A stretch of DNA of 64,000 nucleotides from the NCBI GenBank assembly GCA_025766275.1, contig JAFKAC010000005.1, positions 248,001 to 312,000 on the forward strand, in the 5' to 3' direction. This document shows, piece by piece, positions 33,966 to 44,571 of the stretch (position 1 is its first letter; every line of letters begins with the position of its first letter). A model generated the notes under the pieces. The model did not search any database. It worked only from the letters and a program-made list of their open reading frames with translations, and had not been told where the DNA came from. The position numbers and the translations under genes are program-made. The DNA comes from Lactarius indigo (lineage: Eukaryota; Basidiomycota; Agaricomycetes; Russulales; Russulaceae).

Positions 33966-35714
33966 ATGAGGAAAGGATGCAAGTACAAGTTGCCTAGACA
34001 ATCGGTTTAAATGCGGCCAAGGGCAAGGTCATGCACGGTCAAGGATCACAGGCGTCAACAAAATTGGCAAAACGGCGTATGCCTAATCAGGCATGTATTA
34101 CACTGCTGACACAGGGCTGTAGCCACAGCAAGCTGTGCTGTCGGCTTGGCTGTCGGGGTCAATTAGTCGGACTTTACGTGGTGAAATGTATGAAAAGGCG
34201 ATATAGTGAGTTCACATTCTCACCATGCACTGGTCATTGGCGTGTTCACAGTATGCTGTTCTCAGGTGAGATACCACTTGAAAGATATCCAATGTTCGAT
34301 CTTCGGATAGTTCAGTTGCGCAGACGTTCTGTGTAAGGGAAAATGACGACCTATTCGATGTCAATGGGCGGGATCTCGCCCAGCGTGAAAGGAGGGCGAA
34401 CAGGAGAGAAGCTGAGTTCAATGCACAGACAGAAGCTCATTGGAAGCGCGCGAGCCTGAGGAATCCAAATAATGAGGAAGCCCCGCATAGCCTAATCACA
34501 ATCAAACTCACTGCGGAAATACGAGGACAACCCTCCAGGACTCAGCTGCGTAGAATATTGGCGGTGAAAGGGGTTATCTGAGATATTTGAGGAGCGACCT
34601 CTTAGTGATATGATTCGCGAGAATGAAGGCGTGAAAGCAAATCGAAGATGAACCACAGCTTCATTGATCCAGGTATAGCACAAGGTGCTCATCGATTACT
34701 AGTAGTCACTGTCTGCAGACTCGGAGTTGCTGAGGCTCACAGCAAAGTCCAATGAGCTCCACTTTCCAAAAAAAATTGTCGAGGCCAAATTGCCAATCGA
34801 TGCTGTAATTATTACTTGAAATGGATCGACTATGGGTCGTGCGTGCCACACTCGGCCTAGCGCACGTCGGCATTACTAACCACCGTAGGGCCCGGTGTTC
34901 AGTGCCATTGTGACTGACCATTGTTCACCTCTCAGAGCTATCCCACTTGCTTCAAGGGTGAGATCTGGTGGGAGCTCTGGGCTACGTCGACCCATCTTGG
35001 TTCTCGGCGCTAGATCGTGATCTGCAAGGTGATCTGTCTTCGCATTTCCGAGTCTCCCACTATCATTCGTACTCGGTCGTGGTCACATTTGGAACTTGGA
35101 ACAACGTCACGGACGCACACGACTCAGACACTTCTATATCTTTCACCGCTATGTCCGCATTTTTTTTCCGTCAACGTACCCCCGACCTAATCCGAACCCA
35201 CTCTCGTCCGCCACCCCGTAATCTGCCTCTTGTGTCAAGTGATACGATTCTCGTTGTGTACTTGCGTGCGTGCTAACTAACCACTAGGAAGATAAACATG
35301 GGGTGCTCGATTTGTAATACGATGCAGCGGTAGCGGCAGTCGGCCATCATTACTCTAATACCTCTACCGACTGACTTGTAGACTGGCCTACTACAAGATC
35401 AGGTGGAGCCGCACTACAATGTGCATTACGTGGCGCTTGCTGCGTGTGCCTCCAGTAGTTGGGCCCCCGCAGCTCAGGTGTACAACAGGGGGGGGGTTGA
35501 GGCCCTTAATATCGCGGTATAGGTCGTGGCAGCTGGCGAGGCCTCGTTATTATGACGTCTGGGCACCTCATTCGACTTCAGAGGGTAAACGTATACCGTG
35601 TGCGTGTATGTAAGGGCCGACGATGGTTAGTTTCGAGAGCGTGTCCTGGTGCTGCCCTTGGTCACTGCCTCGGCAATGAATAACTCACTTGGTCCGCGGA
35701 CAGATAAACTTAGC
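33966..35714. other. No gene recognised
   Basis: Short frames on both strands, no motif, no convincing intron-exon pattern. No NLR remnant is visible where one would be expected from the U2/NLR B arrangement. Confidence 0.4.
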
Positions 35715-37083
35715 CTCGGACCCAGTGTTGTGCCAGTCAGTGACTAGTCGTGAGAGTCAGGAAAGTCATCTGACCATGGGGTCAGTGACCGCAAATGACC
35801 GTGACTGTTCCCATGCCTACATCAGTTAGTGAGGTAATCGGTGTCACCCAATTCGACAATTAATTTGTATGCATAAAAAACGAAGTCGTGTCGTGTGTGC
35901 ATACTAGACAACGAATATACTATCCAGAGCATGATCAATCTCTACGTCAACACCTTCCACTCCTGCTGGGTCTGAGTTGAGGAGCTCATAGAGCTCCAGT
36001 TCCTCATTTAGGCTCCGAGACGCGCTGCGTTCATGTAATGATATCCAATTTTTTTCTGCGTGGTTAAAAAGGTCGACAATCGTAATTGAAATGGTTGATG
36101 GCATTTGTCCGTCCCTGTCGTCATTGTCGTAGTCTGATTGCCTGCCGAAAGACTCTGTAATGCGATTAAAATCGTCAGTCTCACCATCCAACAACTGCTG
36201 CAACACGGGATCAATATCCATTGCAATGTCTCCTGCTTCATCGTCCAGCAGCGGCGGGGTGAGGAGGGACTCCAGTTGACCTGAGGAGGGACTTGCTCGT
36301 GATGTGGTCCCGTAGAAGCGCTTCAGCCGCTGTTTGGTATCGCCGTTGCGCACGTGTTCATCGTGTATGTGCATTTTCAGTTCCGCGAGTGAGGTGAGGG
36401 TGGACTTTCCTAGACGATTCCTGAGCTTTGTGAGAGTGTTGCCGAAGACGCTGAACAACCGCTTGCATGAGGCAGAATTAGGACAAATGGACAAGATGTG
36501 AAGTGCGAGCTTAAAGAGTGGTGTTGGGGGGGAGCCGGCAGTGATGGGAACCATTCCCTCATATAGCTCAACCGGATCCGGGGACACGCCATTAGCCTGC
36601 GCCCTATCTTTGATGGGACCAGCATATGCTGCCAAGTCGCCGCCATGCTCGCTGAAGTAGTCCTGGATGTTTGTGAAGAGTGTGTTTATATTGGCGGACA
36701 GCTGGTCGGGGGACTCGGTGATGGAGAAGAAGCGTTGATACAAACGCTTCAGCAGCGTAAACACGCCAGCTCGTGTGAGGAACGAAACTCGAGGAGAAAA
36801 GGCGGCGGTTTTGACAAACGGATTTAAAAGAACGGCTGCAATGAAGATGTCCTGGTCTGCTTTCGCCCACCGCTTCTCGATGCTGTTGAGAATAGCTGTA
36901 CATCCGATGGCATTGTCGGGGTCTTGATCCATGATTTCGCGATAATATATGCTGAGGGAGCCAAACGTGAGCAAGATCTGATCCAAACGACAGAATGCCG
37001 CTTGGGCCACATTTGCGGCTCTCGCAAGGGGTTCAAGATGCGTCTTGAGGCTGTATCAAAAAATATTAGACCGATACCACTGA

Positions 37084-37830
37084 TGTCATGAACTCCCCTG
37101 TTACCTTTCTTTTTCCATCCCTATCTGATCTACTCCCTTTCTTCGTGGTTACCTTCTTAAACCTATGCTTCTCTGTTATCTGATTGTTCTAGCACCTCCT
37201 GTGCTATTTTTGTTCATCCTTCTCCTGCCTTGCTGGCATGACACCATCTCGCACGATGTTGACACCACCTTGCCAGCACATATCTTTCTATCTATCTATA
37301 ACAACCAGTAGCACTATGCGCTCAGGCGCAATCCTGTACTATATAAGGAACCCTGTAGTGCGCCTTAGCTCCTTAGCTTTGGCTTAATCAACTATCTGCG
37401 TTGTATCTCCCATTGACTCCTTGAGTGCCTCAGTTCCTTCAGCACTCAAGCCCTTGACCCTGAACCTCTGACCCTTGACCCTTATCCTCTTTGGGTCATT
37501 CCCCTCTCAGCCTCTGTGCAGGCTTCCCCTTGACTTCACTCCCATCCTCCTCCTGTCTTACTGGTCAGCCCAGTGACACATGACCTTTGGACTTAGGCCA
37601 CCGAGCTCATCCATTGCTACAGACTCAGTCACCTTAGCACAAGGGGCTGTTACAGAAGGACTTTCCCACCTCAGCATAGGGGGGATCGCCACAGACTCAG
37701 CTACCTTAGCGTAGGGGCTGTTACAGAGGACCTTAGGAGTCGTTGCACACAGTGCCGATCCGACTTGGCTGTCGACTGCCACGTGACAGGAAGCCATTAC
37801 AGAAGACCACGCCCCCGCAGAGGCGTGACA
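37084..37830 (+). mobile_element. Solo LTR inside a hAT intron
   Basis: The 747-bp element starts TGTCATG and ends CGTGACA, with TGTCA/TGACA terminal inverted repeats. The 5-bp duplication actga flanks it (37079-37083, 37831-37835). An internal actatataagg (about 37339) is a likely TATA box, which sets its direction as plus. Removing it with one duplication leaves a 49-nt hAT intron with donor gtacgt (37851) and acceptor gatacag (37051). No internal retrotransposon coding sequence is present. Confidence 0.9.
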
Positions 37831-38810
37831 ACTGATCTCGGATTGACGTACCGAGCTAATGAGTGCCAGAAAGTGCTGTCCTCAATGACTGCTTTCATTT
37901 CACGTGCCTTTCGTTTATTTGCTGTTGTCAAGCCCGGAGAGATGAAGACCTGTTGATCGGATGAAGCCATTGCGTCTTGAGTAATGAGGGTTCGGAGAGG
38001 GAGCTCGAGCTCGAGCAGACGCTTGAAGGCGAGGTAGTGTGCTGTCCACCTTGTTAAGACCGCGCGAATCACAGTAAGCGGCGGCCGTCCGTTTTGCGTC
38101 TGAATCTCCTGAAGGCGGGCAAGGACATACATCTTGCTGCGTAGCCAGCTGATGAGATCTGAGGCCATCTTGCTATGCTTGACATATATCGACTCGGCCT
38201 TGAAGTAGTCCCCGACAATGAGGTTCACCTTTGAAACGATTGTGTCAGTATAACGAAGAATATAAATAAATAAAAAGTCAAACCTGGTGCGCAAAACAGT
38301 CAGGGCATACAAGGTGTGGAAAACGCACAAGTAGTAGCTTTCGTGCTTTTCGAGATTCGCCAGATGCATCTGTCGTGAACGCGACAACAGTGACCTTCCA
38401 TTCTGACTGAAGACGCTCGAGTACTTCCACCATTAGATTATATAGATTGTTGGCCGTCTTTTTTCGTTAGATGCGTCATGAACATTCACTGTATGGACCT
38501 AGTTCTAGTCAGATACAGTGTGCTCGTCGTAATAAAAGTGCCATACCTTCTTATCAACCATGATCATAAACGCGATGTAATGATGGAAATTTTCGCCTGT
38601 CCAGCCATCGCACGAGGCAGTTGCGTTCTTGCCACTTACCCGTTGCTTTGCCTTCTGTTGTAATTCGTTGAGTGTTCGCGGCAGAAGACGTTTGGTAAGA
38701 ACTTTTCGACTTGGCGACTTGGCCTGCGGAACAAAGTCGTTGCAAAAATCCAGCCACTCTGGGTTTTCCACCCACGAGAGTGGAAATCCCGCCGCTGCAG
38801 TGATGCGTGT

Positions 38811-39611
38811 TGTTACGGTTTCACCCTCCAAACCTTGGCAAACGGCGATGCGAAGAGTGCAGTCATGAGGAAAAGAAGAAGATGACGAAGAAAAGGCTGA
38901 GATAAGCCGAAAACCAAGAGATAAGTGCCCCGGCCCGCGAATCCACTGGACTTTCTGCAATGATGCGCAGAATTGCAGGTTCCATCGACCCGGATAAAGG
39001 CAACACTCAAGTCGCCCGTCACGTGACCCCGGCATGTGACCTGGCTAGAATGCACCGGAAGAGCCCAGATGAGCTTGTGCCTGGCTGACTGATGTTTGGT
39101 ACCTGATGACTGATACTGGCTGTGGATGACTCATAGACAATTACACTGTTACGATAAGGATGACTGATATCTTGTTCTGATTGGTTGACCGACTGTATGC
39201 TTACACAATCCCGATGACACTCTTACTGTACGATTACTCACCCTAGGATCGTTGTATTAGGGTTTCTGAGTTTGAACCTTACCATAGCTAGGGTATAAGT
39301 AGGGTAGCTTGTATCCCCGGTTCCCTAGCTTGAGATTTCGTGGAATTGTACCTGCTGTTTGCGGTTTTCCCTTCATCTTTTGAGCTGGGCTGTTTGCCAT
39401 CTCTTTGGGCTGTTTGCTCATTTCCCTTTCCCCTCTTATCTGCCATTCTCTGCTTCTCAGTCTTTCTATCTAATAGAAGACTGCCAGTATTCTTGTCGAC
39501 TAGGGGACGCCTTGGCTGTATTTGCCTCCCCCGTAAGTTGGCTGACGACTTGGGGCATCGTGCACCCGCAGAACCGTCCAAGTCGGACACTACGCCCGTA
39601 CAAGCGTAACA
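38811..39611 (+). mobile_element. Solo LTR inside a hAT coding exon
   Basis: The 801-bp element has perfect 7-bp inverted ends TGTTACG..CGTAACA and is flanked by gtgt (38807-38810, 39612-39615). A TATA-like gggtataagtagg lies at about 39292. Removing it with one gtgt joins the transposase codons exactly as EERITRITAAAGFPLSW, so it broke an intact exon. Its sequence differs from the LTR at 37084, so it belongs to another family. Confidence 0.88.
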
Positions 39612-40163
39612 GTGTGATTCGTTCCTCAAAGCGCGCCTGTTGTATGTCTGACCAGGTCGGTTCGGCGAGTGCTTGAGGGTTAAGTGAAGAGGGACGAGAC
39701 ACGCCGCGTCGAGATTGAGATTGAGATTGAGATGGGATTTGTGGGAAGTTGAAGGGAGAGGCACCGCGGCTAGACGATGAGGTGGAGATAGAGGAGGCAA
39801 CAGAGGGCTCTCGTTCAAAATCAGAATAAGATCCCCTTGATACGACCGAGAGGGTGTAGGGGGACTGGAAGGTCTCAGAAGGTGTTTGAACATGGAATGC
39901 AGGTAGTTGACCCGGATACGGTGATATGCTGCGTTGTCAGAATAGCGATGACGATGCCTCAGGATCTTCGGATTCTTCCTCCATATCGCGACGGGTCCTT
40001 TTGCCAGCTGCAGTGGTTCCCAACACACGATCTTTATGTGCCTGAGCTTTCTCAAGCACTGCTGGGGGCTGAAGATTGCAGAGTCGAAGATGATTGACCA
40101 GCCCCTCTGTACGTGCTGATAACCACCCGTGGCCAGTGTAGCGGTATGACTTATCGCTTACAA

Positions 40164-40994
40164 CTAGACCAAGGTGAAGGTTAGCAAACTGAACTGGGAG
40201 CACACCCAAGCCTAGCGCGGAGACAAGTCACGCGCCGAACATACAGTCACTGCGGAGAATATGCACACGTGAGACCTTTATTCAAGGTCAAAGGCAAGGT
40301 GATCATGCAGTGGCACGCTGAGTGGAGAACCAAGAGGACAAGTTAACATTGGTGAAGAGAAAGGGAAGTACAAAGAGATACGCACCTGAGTGGAGAACCA
40401 AGAGGACAAGTTGGTTCCACTCAGGACGCTACAAGAGGGTTTATATACTATGCTGCGGCTGAGTTCGAATTACTACTAAACCTTGTTACTAAAGGTACAT
40501 GTAATAGTAATGAGTCAGACGCTGACGCGTCGTGTCTAATAATAGCATTATCTATTGTGCTGACTGATGCACAGTCATTAACGCTGACAGAACAGTGACG
40601 TGTCCTTATCTATGAGTCATAACCCTATGACAACGTAATCTAGAACTATCTAGAACCTTCCCTGCTTATCGTCCAATGAGAAACTACTTTGCTAATAAGG
40701 AAAGTGACCTAGAAAGGTAACATCTGATAAGGAAGTTACTATCCCAGGGTCACGTGTTTGTGGGTGCACATGTTGGCATCACGTGACTAACCATCTTATC
40801 ATATCTAATGATAAGGACTTGGATGTTTGAGCACAACGTTGGAGTCTCGTATCTCTACCAAATAAATCCGTAAAAGTGCGGAAAAATAGGGCAAAAATAG
40901 AGCGTCCGTGACAGCCAGCCTCATTCTGCCTAACTGAAAAAACTAATTGAAAAGAAATTGAGCTAAGAAATTTTGATGTGATAGTGTTACGCAC
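40164..40994 (-). other. Oversized hAT intron 1 with probable further LTR-like insertion
   Basis: This 831-nt intron lies between donor gtgcgt and acceptor gtctag (with a gctaac branch point), where the other introns of this gene are about 30-60 nt. It contains a TATA-like tatata at about 40442, an aataaa on the minus strand near 40282, and a 27-bp direct repeat (40318-40344, 40386-40412). These suggest another LTR fragment in minus orientation, but I could not find matching ends or a target duplication. Confidence 0.5.
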
Positions 40995-41417
40995 GCTCCA
41001 GTTCAATCATATCATTGGATCGAACAAACTGCCAAGTACCCGCTTCAACAGCTCTTGTGTCTTGTTCAAGGACCTCATTGACGTGCTTGACCAAACAGAG
41101 CTTGCAGTATACTTTTGCTTTGTCGTGGGTTGTCCGTGTGCCCGAGTATGCTTCAGGTGCTTTTTGGGCAAGTTTTGGGTGGTCCTTAAAGAAGTCATGG
41201 ACCCAAGAACGATTAGATGACTGGCCACTATGAGTCATTGTGGTATGGAATAAGAGAAATCGTACGATATTACTCAATACAGATTCCGGAATGTGCTACT
41301 GTCACGTGATGAGAAAGTCATGGTCGTTCCACAGTCGGCGACTAGTCACCGACTAGTCGACATGTGATGACATTGACTCTTGACCTTAGTCGGCAACTGT
41401 CCAACACTGCTCGGACC

Positions 41418-41989
41418 CCTGATTCGTTGTCCACCCCTCAATTATATTCGTCTTGCACTGGGAGATAAAACTGCGCCATATTCTGCTATTGGTAATTGGA
41501 CTCTCGTCATCAAGGTAAGACGCCATCTCTCCACTATTTCTGATTAGTGGATCGCTGGCTGATACCTTAGCTCCCGGCAATTCGCCTCTGTAGCCAGGGC
41601 CCAGCGGACGAGGTCCAAATTTCGTTGCAACTAGGAGGGCTTGCGGGCTATCCCACGTTCACCTACGTCGTCCATGTCTACCCCTCGTACAGACACGAAC
41701 GCTGGGCATTATAAATTATTTAGCAGTTGAAAAAGCAGGGAATACACCATGGCAGAGATGCTGAAAGATAGCAAGCTCGCGCATTACCACTCGCAAATTT
41801 CATACAGACGAGCACACAAGCTACTGGAAGGTGCGAACGAAGTTCAAGACTAAGTCAAAAGAAGTGTGGCGAAGACTCCGACGCCAAGTGGCCCAAGTGA
41901 TGGCTTGCGGAATTTATTCATCTATCTCCTCGGTGTCTCGAACCAGCTTAGCGTGTACGTAGTAAGTTATGCGAGTAGGACTGCCGTAT
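41418..41989. other. No gene recognised
   Basis: Flank of the hAT insertion; only short frames. It lies downstream of the S53 pseudogene. Confidence 0.35.
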
Positions 41990-43378
41990 CGCTGCTGTTC
42001 AGTCGTTCCGAGAATGTCGTTCTTATCCTTTCGATTTGCGTCGCCTGGACCTGGTCCATATAATCAAGTGTCTGCTGTAGGGACAAAAATTTGGCGTCCC
42101 GAGACCTGTCACCTACCAAATGGGACATCAGACCAACGTGGGATGTGAAGAAAGGATAAGTCTCGCGGAACGAACAGGATCTCATCCAACAATGGCCGTG
42201 AATCCGTCAGTGCCGCAGCCTGGGTTAGACCCAGATGTGATGTCGTTCAGGCCATTGGAGCCAAGGCCGTACAGCCAGGGATTGAGGAAGCCGAGGGCAG
42301 TCTTGCCTTTCGATAGTCGGTAGTCGTTAAGCAGTGATATTATGGCTGCTATGGTCTATACATAAGTAGTCAGGTGGGTACTCGAGGCAGAGCAGAGGGA
42401 GGAGGAAAAACGCACAGGTGCCGAGCAGCTTGTGCCATCCACGAGAAGGCCTTCGCCGTTTGAGATAATAAAGTATTTGAGCGCCTGTGCGGAGATGTCG
42501 GGGATACCACGGCCTTGCGCGCTGCACAAACCACGAAAATTACAAAGTGAGAATAGAACGCGTAAGGAAGTGGCAAAAAACGCACTTGTAAGAGCCGTAA
42601 TACCGGCCGCAGAGCTGTTGAAGGAAGGCAGGAACAGCAAATTTATAGTAAGGCGGCCGAGGAAAATGGTTCGAGAAGCCGCCTCCAGAGAGCTGAGCTG
42701 CTGCCTCGGGGTAGCCCGTCGTGCCGCCTACGGCAGTCACGAAGTGACCTACAAAACCGTGGCAATGATGAACGACCTGCGCACATGGCGGTGTACTATT
42801 ATCAAGGAGAAATAAAGGGCCACACGTACAGGAGCCAGGGAACTCGGGGATGAACTCGACTCTTCCGGAGCCATTTTCGGCGAGGCAGTTCCCACGGCCG
42901 ACACCGGAATGCCGGTCAACTTCAGCCAGCTACCGCGGTGTATCGTCGAGATGGACGAGAACGGCACGGCGTGGTATTCAAGCCAGGAGTTAATGAGGCC
43001 GAGGGTGTCCGGTGGCGGCGCGACAAGCTGAGCGACCTGCTCTTTTGAGAGGTGTGCACCATATCTACAACAGAGCAGCAGTATATGTAAGCACATCGTG
43101 GGCAGAGGAATGTTGGAAAGGACGTGCTTTGGACTCCTTTGATCGCTGACCTCGTAGAGTGCGTTACTTAACACGTTCTCGTGGTGAGGCTTGAGCGCAA
43201 CGTGGAGGTCGATGGTCGTGCCATCGGGAGGGTGCCCTAGGGCCTCCCAGTTTGGTGGGACAGTATTCCAGGTGTGTTTGACACGCATGTCATGCCAAGG
43301 TGGTGGGAGAGGTGTTGCGAAGTCGGCGAATGGCACGGCACCGAGGACAGAGAGAACAGAGAGCTGGTGAAAGCGCAT
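41990..43378 (-). pseudogene. S53 sedolisin (tripeptidyl-peptidase-like) with catalytic core deleted
   Basis: The ATG at 43378 starts a signal-like peptide (MRFHQLSVLSVLGAVPFADF). The pro-domain follows: WNTVPPNWEALGHPPDGTTI, ALYEVSDQRSPK, YGAHLSKEQVAQLVAPPPDT and SWLKLTGIPVSA. It then jumps directly to NCLAENGSGRVEFIPEFPGS, HFVTAVGGTTGYPEAAAQLS, GGGFSNHFPRP, GIPDISAQALKYF, VDGTSCSAP and LGFLNPWLYGLGSNGLNDIT. In sedolisins some 250 residues, with the catalytic Glu and Asp, lie between these parts and are missing here; the Ser motif GTS remains. A TGA replaces the Trp of GWDPV near 42180, and the tail is shifted before FLSLQQTLDY. The first intron uses gcacgt instead of gt. Not active. Confidence 0.8.
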
Positions 43379-44571
43379 GATTAGAGGGTCACTGAGGGTC
43401 AAGAAGGCTAGAGGTGCGGAGACAAGAGCACTGAGAAAATGGCTGGGAGGCAGATATTTTGTTTTGTATCAGGGCTAGAATCGAGGTAGGAGCGGGACTG
43501 CAGTCACTGTGTGCCGAGTGCTCCTATGATATTAAAAAGACGAGGCCCATGGCGTTAGACTCGGACATAAGCAGGACGACACATAGTTGAGCGAGCCTGA
43601 AACCACATGAGGCATACGAAGCCTTCCATTGGACTCGGAGCACTGGCAGGTCCCGCTTACATTCCCGAGGATACACAGAAGCCAGAGCCTGAGAGTGTTG
43701 CTTTTTTTTGGACAAGCGATATAGTAGGTAGCGAAAGATAGTAACTAGGTTACTGTACCTGACAATCTTTATCTAACTCGCTGATATGGGCTTCTGAGGT
43801 TCAAAAACGGGGGAAAATGCTTCGACGCACACCCAGGGTATGGCCCGGGGTGGCGTGGGACTCAGGTGTTTCGGGACTACCAACCAACTGCTACCCGCTA
43901 GAAAATAACGTTTCGATTCATTCCATCTCTTGGGAGCTCCTGCTGATCGCCCTGGGCAATCTTTCCGTGTGTATCTCGCCCAAGATTTTGCCACGGATAT
44001 TTCTCAGTGTCCAGACCCGATATGCTGATTCGGAGATAACAAATTTGAGCAGGCGCGATGCTCCTGGGTCATACCGTAATTTGATCGCTTGTGTCTGGCT
44101 GTTCCTATCTCTCTCTCTTTGGTGTTTGGGGAACCCGAGGGAGTCACGCTCCGATCGCGCGCTTCCCACACCCCGGTCCGCTCTCCCGTCGAGAGGTATC
44201 CACTTATTTTTGGGTGACTAATCATGCTGACCATTTCCTGTTCTCGAGTTCTAATTTCGGTGGATTGTGGGTCAGGGTGACATACTTACTAGTGGATCGC
44301 GTTGACCCGCTAAGTCCATCCGGAAGCAGGAATATTCCCGACAGAAACTGATTGTCGATTGACATCAGCCCCATGGCCCACATAATGAATTGTTTGAATG
44401 CGCTAAGCTCGACGTTGTAGCGCTCTGTGACCCACACTGGCCCACACATTAGTCGGGCTCTATCGAATCATCAAAAAGTGTCGAACCACCATGAACGTAT
44501 AAAAGCTCATCGTTGTTTGGTGTTGCTCTATATCCATTGTATCACTTCACATTTCGAACCAAGTCACAGTC
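43379..44571. other. No gene recognised
   Basis: Upstream of the sedolisin pseudogene and of the reductase, which face away from each other. A minus frame around 44260-44430 (VTERYNVELSAFKQFIMWAM) looks protein-like but is short and unassigned. This is roughly the border between the repeat-rich and the compact part of the window. Confidence 0.35.

Larger units (their letters stand above)
35904..41238 (-). pseudogene. hAT transposase (BED zinc finger, hATC), disrupted
   Basis: Exon 1 (from ATG 41238) has WVHDFFKDHPK and VYCKLCLVKHVNEVL, the start of a BED finger. Its donor at 40994 leads to an acceptor at 40164 and GWLSARTEGLVNHLRLC, the finger's His/Cys end. A Ser/Gln-rich linker precedes TWSDIQQARFEERIT, interrupted by a solo LTR, then RITAAAGFPLSWVENPEW, NATASCDGWTGENFHHYIAF, VVAFTTDASGESRKARK, PHLVCPDCFAHQ and VNLIVGDYFKAES. 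After the LTR-bearing intron come LEPLARAANVAQAAFCRLDQ and the hATC region SICPNSASCKRLFSVFGNT. Besides the exon insertion, the A-run at 38459-38464 needs a one-base shift to join HDASNEK to KTANNLYNLMVEVLERLQ. The element is therefore not autonomous now. Confidence 0.85.
35723..41409 (-). mobile_element. Complete hAT DNA transposon with nested insertions
   Basis: The ends are CAGTGTTG (35723) and CAACACTG (41402-41409), with similarity continuing about 35 bp inward (both arms reach gagagtca / tgactctt-type motifs after gactag-rich sequence). The 8-bp target-site duplication ctcggacc lies at 35715-35722 and 41410-41417. Eight-base duplications and CA..TG ends are diagnostic for hAT. The element encodes a BED/hATC transposase on the minus strand. 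It now measures 5687 bp; subtracting two solo LTRs and the unusual intron 1 content leaves about 3.4 kb, a normal size for fungal hATs. Confidence 0.93.

Noticed and set aside
33966..35714. An NLR start upstream of U3, mirroring the U2/NLR B pair
   Set aside because: None of the Goodbye motifs (YEKKTKNDLLKHPL, SWLNPT) appear on either strand of this interval.
40251..40912. A solo LTR with TCACG/CGTGA ends in hAT intron 1
   Set aside because: The inverted motif is present, but neither TG..CA ends nor a target-site duplication could be matched, so only a probable insertion is reported.
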